Made by a program: the position numbers and the translations under genes | Assembly: GCF_024189295.1 (NCBI RefSeq) | Contig: NZ_JAIZEN010000004.1 | Location: forward strand, 1 to 64,000 | Direction: 5' to 3' | Length of the DNA stretch: 64,000 nucleotides | Source of the DNA: Halobacillus sp. A1 | GTDB taxonomy: Bacteria > Bacillota > Bacilli > Bacillales > Halobacillaceae | The notes under the pieces: generated by a model | What the model was told of the DNA's origin: nothing | The model's database searches: none | Seen by the model: the letters and a program-made list of their open reading frames with translations, nothing else | In this document: positions 24,277 to 34,150 of the stretch, piece after piece | Numbering within the stretch: position 1 is the stretch's first letter | Layout: every line of letters starts with the position of its first letter

Positions 24277-25608
24277 TTGAAGAAGCTATTCACAGGTCCA
24301 GTTTCATTGCTTTGGATGGGGCTGCTTTCACTGGTGTTAGTCGCAGGGTGTTCGTCCGACGAGGAGTCATCTTCTGACGGTGGCGGAAGCGGATCAGGCG
24401 ATTCTGGTGAGCTTGAACTTCAATACTTTGTTGGTGGATACGGTGATTCATGGTGGAAAGAAGTGATTGCTGATTTTGAAGAAGAGTATCCGGATATTAC
24501 AGTAGTGGAGCATGCGGGTCCGAACATAAACGAAGAGATGAGATCACGCTGGGTATCTGGAGATCCGCCTGATGTCGTATATATTGATGGAGCAGGATCC
24601 AGTGAGACCCAAATGGTAGAGGACGGTCAGCTTATGAATCTGTCTGATTGGGCTGAAGATGTGGAAGTGGATGGAGAGCCGCTAATGGAAAGCTTCATCG
24701 TAGACCCTGCCACTTATGACGGGGATATTTACTCCCTGCCTTTAGTCTTTGACACGTGGGGCACCTGGTATAACGAAGCTATGTTTGAAGATAAAGGCTA
24801 CGAAGTTCCAGCAGACTTTGACGGCTTTATGAATACAATGGGTGAAATTTCTGAAGGAGAAGATATCGCTCCATTTGTAACGACAGGTCAACACCCTTAC
24901 TACTTCCTGCGTGGAATGCTTTACCCTGCATTTGGAGCTGCCGGCGGTGACGAGCTGTTAAATGATGTCATCACAGGAGCAGAGGGCGCCTGGACTAGTG
25001 AGCCTGTGTTAGAAGTCATGAAAAAAGTAGAACAAATGCAGCAGGAAGGCTACATTGATGAAGGGTTCGGAGCATTGAACCATACTCAATCACAAATGGA
25101 CTTTTTGCTTGGAGACAATGCATTTATTCCGGTAGGGTTCTGGCTGCCGAACGAAATGGCTAATGATGTGCCGGATGATTTTGACTTCGGTTTTGTACCT
25201 TCTCCGATGCAGGACGCTGGAGACCCGTACTCCATAGTTCCTGACTTGCGACCGCTGGCTATCGCGGAAGAAGCAGAGAACCCTGAAGCAGCTCAAGCCT
25301 TTGTCGAGTTTGTTTTCAAAAAAGAGTACGCTCAGCTTTTCTCTGAACATACAGGAGCCATAATGAACTTGAATGGTGTGGATTTGTCAGAAAGTGAAGA
25401 AGTTCCGGATTACTTGACGGAAGCCAATGAAATGATCAACGACCCGGATCAAGTGCAAATCAACAATAAACCACACCCGATGAGCTCTGATCTAGAAGAA
25501 CCTATTGGGAATTCACTTACTTCACTCATGCTCGGAAATATTACGGCAGAAGAGTTCGTGGAAGAGGCAGAGGCAGCAGCGGCTGATTACCGTGAAAGCA
25601 ACGAATAA
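24277..25608 (+). CDS. ABC sugar-binding lipoprotein
   Basis: A 443-residue solute-binding protein of the carbohydrate family (SBP_bac_1). Signal peptide 1-24 ends in L-V-A-G-C, so Cys25 is lipidated; a Ser/Gly-rich linker follows. The mature protein is rich in Asp/Glu, as in halophile surface proteins. Aromatic residues such as W-W-K-E and W-G-T-W-Y-N-E suggest sugar stacking. Start is TTG at 24277 behind AAAGGGGG. Next to murQ, so an amino-sugar or wall fragment is a plausible ligand (inference). A stem-loop (25625-25658) lies between it and the permease genes, as often seen where the binding protein must outnumber the permeases. Confidence 0.85.
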   Translation: MKKLFTGPVSLLWMGLLSLVLVAGCSSDEESSSDGGGSGSGDSGELELQYFVGGYGDSWWKEVIADFEEEYPDITVVEHAGPNINEEMRSRWVSGDPPDVVYIDGAGSSETQMVEDGQLMNLSDWAEDVEVDGEPLMESFIVDPATYDGDIYSLPLVFDTWGTWYNEAMFEDKGYEVPADFDGFMNTMGEISEGEDIAPFVTTGQHPYYFLRGMLYPAFGAAGGDELLNDVITGAEGAWTSEPVLEVMKKVEQMQQEGYIDEGFGALNHTQSQMDFLLGDNAFIPVGFWLPNEMANDVPDDFDFGFVPSPMQDAGDPYSIVPDLRPLAIAEEAENPEAAQAFVEFVFKKEYAQLFSEHTGAIMNLNGVDLSESEEVPDYLTEANEMINDPDQVQINNKPHPMSSDLEEPIGNSLTSLMLGNITAEEFVEEAEAAAADYRESNE

Positions 25609-25624
25609 ATTGTGTGAATGATAT

Positions 25625-25668
25625 GGAATATAGAGACTTTGTAACGTCTTTATATTCCTCCCTCTTTA
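25625..25668 (+). terminator. Stem-loop between binding-protein and permease genes
   Basis: 13-bp stem (25625-25637 with 25646-25658, one G-U pair) and a CT-rich tail. Likely partial terminator or mRNA-stabilising hairpin. Confidence 0.65.
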
Positions 25669-25676
25669 TTTCCAGG

Positions 25677-25741
25677 CTCTGTTAAATTTCTGTATTGATA
25701 TCATATAAGGTACCTAGCTATTGAAAACTTTGTTTCGAGAC
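25677..25741. repeat. Half copy of the interspersed repeat inside the ABC operon
   Basis: CTCTGTTAAATTTCTG, GTTGATATCATATAAG-like sequence and GTTTCGAGAC (25732-25741) match the flank of copies at 3826 and 49085. The hairpin core does not follow. Confidence 0.75.
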
Positions 25742-25800
25742 AGTCGGAGTTTCTGGGCTGCAGGAAAAGGTTCGCATTACTTAAAGGAAGAGGTGATGGG

Positions 25801-26694
25801 GTGGTACAGTCTAAAAAACAAAAATATACCTTCTTAGCCTTTTGTTTGATTCCGACATTTATTATGTTTTCTATATTCACCCTTTATCCTTTGTTCAGCG
25901 GGCTATACTATTCTTTTTTTGAATGGTCAGGCTCTTCACAGGACAAAACGTTTATTGGTTTTGATAATTACATAGAGCTGTTTAACGATGATATTATTCC
26001 GCAGACAATCTATCATGACTATTTTCTAGTGGCTGCTAAAGTTGTGGGGATCATGGTTCTCGCTTTGTTTTTTGCAGTAGCTTTAACACAGTTGAAGATC
26101 AAAGAGGCACCTTTTTACCGAATTGTTTTCTTTTTCCCGAATATCATGTCTGTTGTAGTCATCGGTATTCTATGGGCATTCATTTATAACCCGAGTATGG
26201 GACTTGTCAATTCGGGATTGGAAGCCATAGGGCTGGAGAGTTGGACGAGGGCGTGGCTCGGTAATGAAGACTGGGCTCTGCCAAGCTTGATACTGCCTTC
26301 TGTTTGGGCGGGGATCGGGTTGTTTATGCTTATGCTGATGGGCGGGATAGCGAATGTTTCGAAAAGCTATTATGAAGCAGCAGAAATTGATGGAGCCAAT
26401 GAGTGGCAGCAATTTTGGAAAGTAACTTTACCGCTCGTATGGCCGCAAATCAAAATTTCCATTTTATACATCGTTATTACGACACTGAATGGATCATTTA
26501 TCATTGTCCAGGTCATGACTGGCGGAGGTCCAAATAACTCTACACATGTGATGGGATCTTATTTATACCAGCAAGCCTTCCAGCAATATAACTTTGGTTA
26601 TGGAGCGACGATAGGCGTCATGATCCTTATCCTCTCATTAATTACAGTGATGATTTTACAATTTCTGATGAGGCGTGAACGTGTAGAGTATTAG
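25801..26694 (+). CDS. ABC sugar transporter permease (MalF/UgpA type)
   Basis: A 297-residue permease with six transmembrane segments. The EAA loop that docks the ATPase reads E-A-A-E-I-D-G-A-N-E-W-Q-Q-F-W-K-V-T-L-P about two thirds along. The pattern at the N-terminus (L-I-P-T-F-I-M-F, L-Y-P-L-F-S-G) is normal for carbohydrate uptake type 1. GTG start behind a purine-rich stretch. It is separated from the binding-protein gene by a hairpin and a half repeat, and followed 41 bases later by the second permease. Confidence 0.88.
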   Translation: MVQSKKQKYTFLAFCLIPTFIMFSIFTLYPLFSGLYYSFFEWSGSSQDKTFIGFDNYIELFNDDIIPQTIYHDYFLVAAKVVGIMVLALFFAVALTQLKIKEAPFYRIVFFFPNIMSVVVIGILWAFIYNPSMGLVNSGLEAIGLESWTRAWLGNEDWALPSLILPSVWAGIGLFMLMLMGGIANVSKSYYEAAEIDGANEWQQFWKVTLPLVWPQIKISILYIVITTLNGSFIIVQVMTGGGPNNSTHVMGSYLYQQAFQQYNFGYGATIGVMILILSLITVMILQFLMRRERVEY

Positions 26695-26735
26695 ATTCTA
26701 GATGGTTACACCTTACAACGAAGGAGGGATACAGC

Positions 26736-27584
26736 ATGCGGCGAAAAAGAAGTGTCGGGCAAATCATGGGCAGGGCAGGGATTCGGATTCCGCTGATCCT
26801 TTGGACAATCGCTGTCCTGTACCCTATCATTTGGATGTTTATCGGTTCATTTAAGTCGAATGGGGAAATATACGCAAATCCATGGGGGATGCCTGATCAA
26901 TTCAACTTCGATAATTTCGTACAGGCTTGGACGGATTATAGTATAGATACAAGTGTGTTCAATAGTTTGATTGTGACAGTCTTAGGCGCTTTGTTGACTT
27001 TGGTGCTTGCGATCCCGACGGCTTACGCAATTGAAAGACTGAGGTTCAGAGGGAGTCATCTGTTATTCACCGTATACATTGCAGCGATGATGATTCCGAT
27101 GGTGCTCGGCTGGATCCCCTTATTCTTTTTACTCCAGCAATTTAATCTTCTCGATAATATCTATGGTCTGGCTATGGTGTATGCTGTCAGTCAGCTGCCG
27201 TTTACGATATTTGTTTTAACAAGCTTTATGAGTACGATACCGAAGTCGCTGGAGGAATCGGCTTCTATGGATGGCTTGTCTCCTTATGGGGTGCTGCTTA
27301 AAATCATTACTCCTCTGTCTATGTCTGGAATTATTACGGTGACCATTATGAATACTATCCAGTTCTGGAATGAATACTTTATGGCTCTCATTTTTCTTCA
27401 GACAGAAGGTAACTACACGTTGGCTCTTGCGATCGATTACATTAGCAGTGAAGCGGAGTATACCAATGCCTGGGGGACTTTGTTTGCCAGTTTGACCATA
27501 GCGATCGTTCCCGTAATTATTTTATATGCCATCTTCCAACAGCGGATTGCTAAAGGTATGACAGAAGGAGCGATAAAAGGATGA
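26736..27584 (+). CDS. ABC sugar transporter permease (MalG/UgpE type)
   Basis: A 282-residue six-span permease, partner of the preceding one. The EAA loop reads E-E-S-A-S-M-D-G-L-S-P-Y-G-V-L-L-K-I-I-T-P. The ATG follows GAAGGAGGG. No ATP-binding subunit is encoded after it; the operon ends at the hairpin 27597-27628. In Bacillaceae such importers commonly share the MsmX-type ATPase encoded elsewhere, which I infer here. Confidence 0.88.
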   Translation: MRRKRSVGQIMGRAGIRIPLILWTIAVLYPIIWMFIGSFKSNGEIYANPWGMPDQFNFDNFVQAWTDYSIDTSVFNSLIVTVLGALLTLVLAIPTAYAIERLRFRGSHLLFTVYIAAMMIPMVLGWIPLFFLLQQFNLLDNIYGLAMVYAVSQLPFTIFVLTSFMSTIPKSLEESASMDGLSPYGVLLKIITPLSMSGIITVTIMNTIQFWNEYFMALIFLQTEGNYTLALAIDYISSEAEYTNAWGTLFASLTIAIVPVIILYAIFQQRIAKGMTEGAIKG

Positions 27585-27596
27585 TGTGCTTTATGT

Positions 27597-27628
27597 AAAG
27601 CCAAAGAAATTTGGCTTTATTTTTTTTC
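27597..27628 (+). terminator. Terminator of the murQ-ABC operon
   Basis: AAAGCCAAA (27597-27605) pairs with TTTGGCTTT (27610-27618) and is followed by a long T run. Confidence 0.9.
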
Positions 27629-27865
27629 TCTGTTAATCTCTCTGTTGATTAATTGATTCTGGAATTCGGTGTTAATATTGGGAAAATAGGGTATTGAAAA
27701 TGTATCGATGCCCCACATGAATACGGCAAGGCCCTCGAGATAGAGTTATGTGGTGTCTCTCAGGAATTAAATTCCGTATCATGGTGACTCTAACCGAAGT
27801 GCTTCCGATTTCAAAAAAGGAATTCTTTTTCACCTAGAGCAGTAAATGTTTCGTTATTCTCACAG

Positions 27866-27990
27866 ACTTAAGAAGGTGCGTGAAATTGGGAGACTCCTAT
27901 GGGATAAGTTTATTGCGCCGTAGGGTGTTAGCCCGATGAAGCTTTTCACACTTTCATGGAAAGTGGGTGATTTCTCGCACCTTCAAGCTT
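27866..27990. repeat. Interspersed palindromic repeat, copy 5
   Basis: Arms GAAGGTGCGTGAAATT (27872-27887) and GATTTCTCGCACCTTC (27969-27984) pair at 14 of 16 positions and enclose a degraded core starting GAGACTCCTATGGGA. The gap 27629-28220 holds, besides this, an imperfect inverted repeat (27710-27728 with 27774-27790) of unknown meaning and no gene. Confidence 0.8.
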
Positions 27991-28152
27991 TGTTCTTAGA
28001 AACGAAAACTTCTAAATTCTTTATGAATATTTTAAGGTTGTTAAAAAATCTTCATGAGCTTACACATTTCATTCACTGAACGAACATTCAATCAACGAAA
28101 GGGTGGAGTAGTTTTTGTTGTATTTTATCGAAAATTAATTTTTTATTTTTAT

Positions 28153-28166
28153 TGAAAGCGTAATCA
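28153..28166 (+). promoter_or_regulatory. cre-like site upstream of glgB
   Basis: TGAAAGCGTAATCA matches the CcpA cre consensus except at one position. It lies about 55 bp before the proposed promoter, compatible with CcpA activation or with chance. Confidence 0.35.
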
Positions 28167-28220
28167 TACAAAATCAGACAAATAAGTGCATAATTTTCAG
28201 AACTTTTTGTTAGAAACTGA

Positions 28221-28249
28221 TTGTAATCGGTTCCGTAACATTTTATGCT
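28221..28249 (+). promoter_or_regulatory. Probable glg operon promoter
   Basis: TTGTAA (28221-28226), 17-bp spacer, TATGCT (28244-28249), about 27 bases before the glgB ribosome site. Moderate match only. Confidence 0.45.
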
Positions 28250-28282
28250 TAATAGTAAGCAATGAATCAAGGGGGTGATGGC

Positions 28283-30196
28283 GTGTTAAATCAAGCATCA
28301 GTCGAGCATGATATTTATTTATTTCATCAAGGCAATCTTCGTTACAGCTATCAGCTCTTCGGAGCGCATCCGCACACGGAAGACGGTGAAGAGGGTTATC
28401 GATTTGCTCTATGGGCACCGAATGCGAAACAGGTCAGCGTAGTCGGTGACTTTAACAACTGGAATGGAAGTAAGCATCCGTTGAAAAAGTTGAATGACAA
28501 TGGAATATGGTACGGATTCATTCCTGACTTGGAAGAAGGAACGATTTACAAGTACGAAATTTTGACACCGCACGGGCACTTGAGATTAAAAGCTGACCCT
28601 TATGGGTTTTCAAGTGAGTTACGCCCGAATACTGCCTCTGTGACTTATCCTCTTAATAAGTATTCATGGAATGATCAACAGTGGATGAAGCGGCGTGAGA
28701 AGATCAATATCTATGAATCACCAACCTCAATCTATGAACTCCATTTGGGGTCTTGGAAGAACATTGAAACAGAAGTCTACTACAACTATCGTGAATATGC
28801 TGATATGGTCATCCCATACGTCAAAGAATTGGGGTATTCCCATATTGAGTTGCTGCCGATAACGGAGCACCCTTTCGATCGTTCATGGGGCTATCAGACC
28901 ACAGGGTACTATGCTGCTACTTCGCGGTACGGAACCCCGGACGACTTCCGGTATTTTGTAGACCAATGCCATCAGAATGGCATTGGGGTGATACTGGACT
29001 GGGTCCCTGCCCACTTTTGCAAAGATGAACATGGTCTGCGCAGGTTTGATGGAGAAGCCTTGTATGAGTACCAGGATCCGATCAAAGCCGAAAAGCCTCA
29101 ATGGGGTACGCTCACGTTTGATTTCGGCAGGAATGAAGTGCAAAGCTTCCTCATATCAAACGCTATTTATTGGCTCAAAGAGTTCCACTTAGATGGACTG
29201 AGAGTCGATGCTGTCGCAAGTATGCTCTATTTGGATTTCGGTAAAGAAGAGGGGCAATGGCAGCTCAATGAATACGGAGGCCGGGAAAACCTTGAAGCTG
29301 TTGAATTCATCAAAAAAATGAATGAAGCCATTTTTGAGGAAGTCCCGAACGTATTGATGATGGCAGAGGAGTCCACGTCTTGGCCGCTGGTAAGTGCACC
29401 TACCTATATTGGCGGTCTGGGCTTTAATTATAAATGGAATATGGGTTGGATGAATGACATGCTGAAGTATATCGAGATGGATCCGATCCACCGTAAGCAT
29501 CATCATAATCTAATTACTTTTTCTCTTTATTACGCCTTCAATGAAAATTTCGTACTCCCGATTTCTCATGATGAAATCGTACATGGGAAAAAATCATTAC
29601 TGAATAAAATGCCGGGTGATTATTGGAAAAAGTTCGCAAATTTACGAGCGTTTTTAGCTTTTATGTATGCTCACCCAGGTAAAAAGCTGTTGATGATGGG
29701 AACGGAATTCGGCCAGTTTGATGAGTGGAAAGATCTTGAAGATTTGGATTGGGAACTGCTTGATTATGAATCTCATGCTTCTACACTTGAGTATGTTAAA
29801 GAGCTTCACCAGCTTTACAACGATATGCCTGCCCTATGGGAACTCGATCACAGCGAAGAAGGTTTTTCCTGGATTGACCCTAACAATTATGAGCAGAGCA
29901 TCGTATCTTTTGCCAGAAACAGCCGGAACAAAAATGACCAATTGATTGTTGTTTGCAACTTTACTCCGGAGGTTTATCACAATTACAAGGTGGGCGTTCC
30001 GCATGAGGGCTCCTACAAGGAAGTTTTTACAAGTGATTCCACTCATTTTGGAGGTTCAGGTCAAACGAATGGACTTTATTTGGAAACAAAAGCAGACCCA
30101 TGGCAAGGACAAAACCAGCATATTGAAATGACTATACCACCGTTAGCTGTAAGTTTCTTAAAAAGAACTTCTTCACCAAAGGAGGAGATAGAATGA
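28283..30196 (+). CDS. glgB: 1,4-alpha-glucan branching enzyme GlgB
   Basis: A 637-residue GH13 enzyme that makes the alpha-1,6 branches of glycogen. Order: CBM48 (about 25-120, with F-A-L-W-A-P-N-A and V-G-D-F-N-N-W), catalytic barrel with W-V-P-A-H-F (region I), G-L-R-V-D-A-V (Asp nucleophile), M-A-E-E-S-T (Glu acid) and S-H-D-E-I-V-H-G (region IV), then a C-terminal beta domain. I start at GTG 28283, seven bases after GGGGG; an ATG at 28262 would put that site inside the gene. Its stop overlaps the glgC start by four bases. First gene of the glycogen operon. Confidence 0.95.
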   Translation: MLNQASVEHDIYLFHQGNLRYSYQLFGAHPHTEDGEEGYRFALWAPNAKQVSVVGDFNNWNGSKHPLKKLNDNGIWYGFIPDLEEGTIYKYEILTPHGHLRLKADPYGFSSELRPNTASVTYPLNKYSWNDQQWMKRREKINIYESPTSIYELHLGSWKNIETEVYYNYREYADMVIPYVKELGYSHIELLPITEHPFDRSWGYQTTGYYAATSRYGTPDDFRYFVDQCHQNGIGVILDWVPAHFCKDEHGLRRFDGEALYEYQDPIKAEKPQWGTLTFDFGRNEVQSFLISNAIYWLKEFHLDGLRVDAVASMLYLDFGKEEGQWQLNEYGGRENLEAVEFIKKMNEAIFEEVPNVLMMAEESTSWPLVSAPTYIGGLGFNYKWNMGWMNDMLKYIEMDPIHRKHHHNLITFSLYYAFNENFVLPISHDEIVHGKKSLLNKMPGDYWKKFANLRAFLAFMYAHPGKKLLMMGTEFGQFDEWKDLEDLDWELLDYESHASTLEYVKELHQLYNDMPALWELDHSEEGFSWIDPNNYEQSIVSFARNSRNKNDQLIVVCNFTPEVYHNYKVGVPHEGSYKEVFTSDSTHFGGSGQTNGLYLETKADPWQGQNQHIEMTIPPLAVSFLKRTSSPKEEIE

Positions 30197-31356
30197 AGAA
30201 CAAAGAATGTGTAGCGATGCTTCTAGCAGGAGGACAAGGTACAAGGTTAAAATCACTTACGAAAAAAATTGCAAAACCCGCTGTCTATTTCGGAGGGAAA
30301 TATCGTATTATCGATTTTCCGCTCAGTAACTGTACCAACTCCGGTATTGATACGGTAGGCGTACTTACACAATATGAGCCGCTTATCTTAAATAATTATA
30401 TCGGAATCGGTTCATCGTGGGACTTGGATCGCAGCTTTGGAGGAGTATCTGTCCTTCCCCCTTATATGCAAGCAGACGGCGGCGGCTGGTATTCAGGAAC
30501 GGCTAATGCAATTTATAGAAATATGGAATTCTTAGATCAATACAACCCTGAACATGTACTGATTTTATCAGGCGACCACATTTACAAGATGGATTACAAC
30601 CATATGCTTGAATACCATATTGCTGCAGAAGCGGATGCTACCATATCGGTCCTCGAAGTGCCGTGGAGCGAAGCAAGCCGTTTCGGCATCATGAATACGA
30701 ATGATGAAGGCCGCATCACGGAATTCGATGAAAAGCCTGAATTTCCACTAAGTAATCTTGCTTCTATGGGTGTTTACATCTTCAAGTGGGACGTATTAAA
30801 AAGATACTTGATGGAGGACGAAGAGAAAGAAGATTCTTCTCATGATTTTGGTAAGGATATCATTCCTGCTCTTCTTAACGACAATAAAAAATTGAACGCT
30901 TACACATTTGATGGCTATTGGAAAGATGTAGGAACGGTTGACAGTTTGTGGGAAGCTAATATGGATTTGTTGAAGGAAGAGCCCGGACTTAATTTAAGTG
31001 ATAACAAGTGGCGCATCTACTCTAAGAATCCGAACCAGCCTGCTCAATATATTGCATCCAGTGCTACGGTAAGGAACGCGCTCATCAATGAAGGCTGCCG
31101 CATTTATGGAACGGTAGACACCTCAGTCATCTTTTATGGCGTCCAAGTTGCTCAGGGATCTGTCATTAAAGATTCCGTTATCATGCCCAACGTTAAAATA
31201 GGTAAAAATGTAAAAATTCATCGTGCCATCATATCAGAAGGAAGCGTTATTGAAGATAACTCTGTAGTAGGGGATTCGAGCCCTGACAGCCAAATTACAC
31301 TAGTAGCAGAAGAGGGCAGTGTAATGGCTTCAAGCTATGCCACTATTATCAAATAA
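30193..31356 (+). CDS. glgC: Glucose-1-phosphate adenylyltransferase GlgC
   Basis: A 387-residue ADP-glucose pyrophosphorylase catalytic subunit. The nucleotide loop [10 protein letters not shown] is at residues about 12-21; [26 protein letters not shown] and F-D-E-K-P-E-F follow in the usual order. The C-terminal part is a left-handed beta helix (S-V-I-x-D-S-V-I repeats). It makes ADP-glucose for GlgA. Coupled to glgB by the ATGA overlap and followed by glgD. Confidence 0.95.
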   Translation: MKNKECVAMLLAGGQGTRLKSLTKKIAKPAVYFGGKYRIIDFPLSNCTNSGIDTVGVLTQYEPLILNNYIGIGSSWDLDRSFGGVSVLPPYMQADGGGWYSGTANAIYRNMEFLDQYNPEHVLILSGDHIYKMDYNHMLEYHIAAEADATISVLEVPWSEASRFGIMNTNDEGRITEFDEKPEFPLSNLASMGVYIFKWDVLKRYLMEDEEKEDSSHDFGKDIIPALLNDNKKLNAYTFDGYWKDVGTVDSLWEANMDLLKEEPGLNLSDNKWRIYSKNPNQPAQYIASSATVRNALINEGCRIYGTVDTSVIFYGVQVAQGSVIKDSVIMPNVKIGKNVKIHRAIISEGSVIEDNSVVGDSSPDSQITLVAEEGSVMASSYATIIK

Positions 31357-31367
31357 GGGGTGATTAT

Positions 31368-32474
31368 ATGGATTTGATCGCTGGGATTATCAACCTGGAT
31401 CATGAACAAGATTTACTAGAGGAATTGACTTACTTTAGATGCGGTGCCGCCGTGCCTTTTGCGGGACGTTACCGTATGATTGATTTCACTATCTCTAACA
31501 TGACAAACTCCCGTATAGAATCGGTCGCAGTTTTCGCCCGCAGAAAATACCGTTCCCTTATGGACCATATGGAGCAGGGAAAATCATGGGATTTAGATCG
31601 TCAACGGGGAGGGTTGTTCATATTACCCCCTGACTGGAATGATCCTACAGACCTTTCTCGCGGAGATCTGCAGCATTTTCATAACAACATTGATTTTATC
31701 AGGCGTACGTTAGCTGATTATATTGTGGTTTCTGGCTCGCAAAATATTTGCAGCATCGATTACCGTGACGTATTGGAATCCCATAAGGAATCTGGTGCAG
31801 ACGTTACAGTGGTTTATAAGAAAGTCGAAGAGCTTCAGCCTGAGCACAATCTGGCGCACAAGCTGACGATTGATGACAGCGGGCAGGTAATGGCTATTCA
31901 TAATGATCAGCAAAGCAAAAATGTTTATATGGATATGTATATCATTGAAAGGGATTACCTTAATTATTTAGTTGAGAATTGCATTGCTCATGGATGCTCT
32001 CACCTGTTTTTAGATGGAATCAAAGGGAGACTTCCTGATATCCATATCAATGCTTATGAACATGAAGGAAGTCACGCATTGATCAATTCAGTTGAAAGCT
32101 ATTATCGGAACAGTCGTAAGCTGTTGAATGAGTCCGAACATGACGAGCTTTTCAATGAAGAATCTCCTGTTTTCACGAAGGTGAAAAATGAGGCCCCTTC
32201 TCATTACGCCTTTTCATCCAATATTAATAATACACTCGTCGCTAACGGCTGTACCCTTGAAGGCCACGTTGAAGACAGTATCCTATTCCGAGGGGTGAAG
32301 GTCGGAAAAGGAGCGGTGATAAAGAATTCCATTATCATGCAGAGATGTGAGATCGAAGAGAATGCCGTACTGGAAAATGTGATATTAGATAAGGATTGTT
32401 CGATCTCGTCTGGCCGTACGTTAATAGGGGCTCCTGAGAAACCTTTTGTCGTTGCAAAACGGAAGACGATGTAA
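31368..32474 (+). CDS. glgD: Glycogen biosynthesis protein GlgD
   Basis: A 368-residue GlgC paralogue. The fold is kept (Y-R-M-I-D-F-T-I-S-N-M, C-terminal beta-helix repeats V-K-V-G-K-G-A-V-I-K-N), but the N-terminal nucleotide loop of GlgC is absent and the catalytic G-D-H motif is replaced by S-G-S-Q-N. This is typical of Firmicutes GlgD, a regulatory partner that stimulates GlgC in a GlgC-GlgD complex. Eleven bases after glgC; a terminator with G-U pairs follows at 32488-32522, before glgA. Confidence 0.93.
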   Translation: MDLIAGIINLDHEQDLLEELTYFRCGAAVPFAGRYRMIDFTISNMTNSRIESVAVFARRKYRSLMDHMEQGKSWDLDRQRGGLFILPPDWNDPTDLSRGDLQHFHNNIDFIRRTLADYIVVSGSQNICSIDYRDVLESHKESGADVTVVYKKVEELQPEHNLAHKLTIDDSGQVMAIHNDQQSKNVYMDMYIIERDYLNYLVENCIAHGCSHLFLDGIKGRLPDIHINAYEHEGSHALINSVESYYRNSRKLLNESEHDELFNEESPVFTKVKNEAPSHYAFSSNINNTLVANGCTLEGHVEDSILFRGVKVGKGAVIKNSIIMQRCEIEENAVLENVILDKDCSISSGRTLIGAPEKPFVVAKRKTM

Positions 32475-32487
32475 ATTAGATGAAAGG

Positions 32488-32522
32488 AGCTGTCGGAACG
32501 CTGGATTCTGACGGCTTTTTTC
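32488..32522 (+). terminator. Terminator between glgD and glgA
   Basis: Stem 32488-32498 with 32506-32516 (two G-U pairs) and a T run. It may reduce glgA-glgP expression relative to glgBCD. The rest of the 224-base gap carries GGCTGGTTAA and AGCTGGTTAA repeats near 32564 and 32642. Confidence 0.7.
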
Positions 32523-32698
32523 TTTATCTATCGCTCTGTTACATGATGATGTTGCTATGGATAAGGCTGGTTAAAGAGTTCGCTCTACAGAAGGACAAGC
32601 TGCGGAGTACTGACTTAGCCGTTGTCCCACATGTCAACAGAGCTGGTTAATAAGGACTTATTCTATTTTGCTTTCAATACATGTAAGGAGAGGGAAAA

Positions 32699-34129
32699 AT
32701 GAATGTATTAATGATAGGTTCAGAGTGCGCACCGTTTATCAAAACAGGCGGGTTGGCTGATGTGTTGGGCTCTCTTCCTCAGGCGCTGAAAGAGGACGGC
32801 CATGACGTGAGGGTCGTTCTTCCTAAATACGAAAATATGAGCGATGAGTGGAAAATGCAATTAGAAACGATTCATACATTTGATGTACAGCTGGGCTGGC
32901 GAGACCAATATGCCGGCATCCAGTACATCGAGCATAATGGAATTCATGTTTACTTTATTGATAACGAATATTATTTTAAGCGTTCTAATTTATATGGCTA
33001 TGATGATGAAGGGGAAAGGTTCGTATTCTTTAATAAGGCAGTCATGGAAATGATCCGAAACTTAGACTGGAAACCTGATGTGCTGCATTGTCATGATTGG
33101 CAGGCAGGGCTGATTCCAGTGTTATTGCATACCCATTATGGAAGTGATCCTCTTTTTCAGGATATGAAAACTGTCTTTACGATCCATAACCTCAAATACC
33201 AGGGGATTTATCCAGATTCGGTTTTATATGACTTGCTCGGGCTTGATGGAAATATGATGACAACTGGTGGTTTAGAGTTCTTTGGTAACATAAACTTTAT
33301 GAAAGGCGCTCTTAATTTTGCAGATCACATTACAACGGTCAGTGAAACTTACGCAAAAGAGATTCAAACCCCCTATTATGGGGAAAACCTAGACGGAGTG
33401 CTTAGGGAACGATCAGAGAAATTGTCGGGTATTGTAAACGGGATCGACAGCCTTTCTTATAACCCAATGAAGGATGATGCTGTTCCTGTTCCTTTCCGAA
33501 GCTCTCTGTCGAAAAAAGTTCAAAATAAAACGTGGCTTCAAGAAGAGCTAGGTTTGCCGGTCAGAAACGAAGTACCGATGATTGGAATCGTTTCCCGGCT
33601 GGTGGAGCAAAAAGGTTTTGATTTGATTGGAAGAATCATTGATGAACTTCTTGAAGAAGAAGACGTACAGGTAGTCGTTCTTGGTACCGGGGAAGCAGAG
33701 TATGAGCACATGCTTCAATGGGCCCAATCGAAGTATCCTGAGAAGCTGTCCGCGAATATCATGTTCAGTGAAGCCCTCTCTCGTCAGATCTACGCTGCAA
33801 GTGATTTATTCTTGATGCCTTCACGTTTTGAACCATGTGGAATTGGCCAGCTCATAGCTCTTCGCTATTTGTCTGCACCAATTGTTCGTGAGACTGGAGG
33901 TTTAGCGGATACTGTACAATCATTCGATGAAGTGACAGGGGAAGGTAATGGATTTACGTTTACCAATTATAACGCCCACGACATGCTGTTCACAATTCGC
34001 AGAGCAATAGAATTTTACCAGGACCCTCCTTGCTGGAAACAGCTTGTGAAAAATATGTTGAAGAGTCAATACCCTTGGAAATTTTCTGCCAGTCGCTATA
34101 GTGAATTGTATGAGACAACAGTAGAGTAG
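32699..34129 (+). CDS. glgA: Glycogen synthase GlgA
   Basis: A 476-residue GT5 ADP-glucose-dependent glycogen synthase. The N-terminal K-T-G-G-L-A-D-V motif (residues about 16-23) binds ADP-glucose; H-C-H-D-W-Q-A-G, V-S-R-L-V-E-Q-K-G-F-D and P-S-R-F-E-P-C-G-I-G-Q...E-T-G-G-L-A-D-T follow, including the catalytic Glu of the E-x7-E motif. ATG behind AGGAGAGGG. Six bases separate its stop from the glgP reading frame region, so glgA-glgP-GH13 form one transcript. Confidence 0.95.
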   Translation: MNVLMIGSECAPFIKTGGLADVLGSLPQALKEDGHDVRVVLPKYENMSDEWKMQLETIHTFDVQLGWRDQYAGIQYIEHNGIHVYFIDNEYYFKRSNLYGYDDEGERFVFFNKAVMEMIRNLDWKPDVLHCHDWQAGLIPVLLHTHYGSDPLFQDMKTVFTIHNLKYQGIYPDSVLYDLLGLDGNMMTTGGLEFFGNINFMKGALNFADHITTVSETYAKEIQTPYYGENLDGVLRERSEKLSGIVNGIDSLSYNPMKDDAVPVPFRSSLSKKVQNKTWLQEELGLPVRNEVPMIGIVSRLVEQKGFDLIGRIIDELLEEEDVQVVVLGTGEAEYEHMLQWAQSKYPEKLSANIMFSEALSRQIYAASDLFLMPSRFEPCGIGQLIALRYLSAPIVRETGGLADTVQSFDEVTGEGNGFTFTNYNAHDMLFTIRRAIEFYQDPPCWKQLVKNMLKSQYPWKFSASRYSELYETTVE

Positions 34130-34150
34130 GCGCGAATGGGAGGATACCCT

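Noticed and set aside
27700-27800. Imperfect long-range inverted repeat before repeat copy 5, considered as a structured RNA
   Set aside because: Pairing is short and interrupted; no promoter or terminator frames it.
32550-32660. GGACAA...TTGTCC inverted repeat and GCTGGTTAA direct repeats before glgA, considered as a riboswitch or T-box
   Set aside because: Stem only 6 bp, no T-box or known riboswitch core motif.
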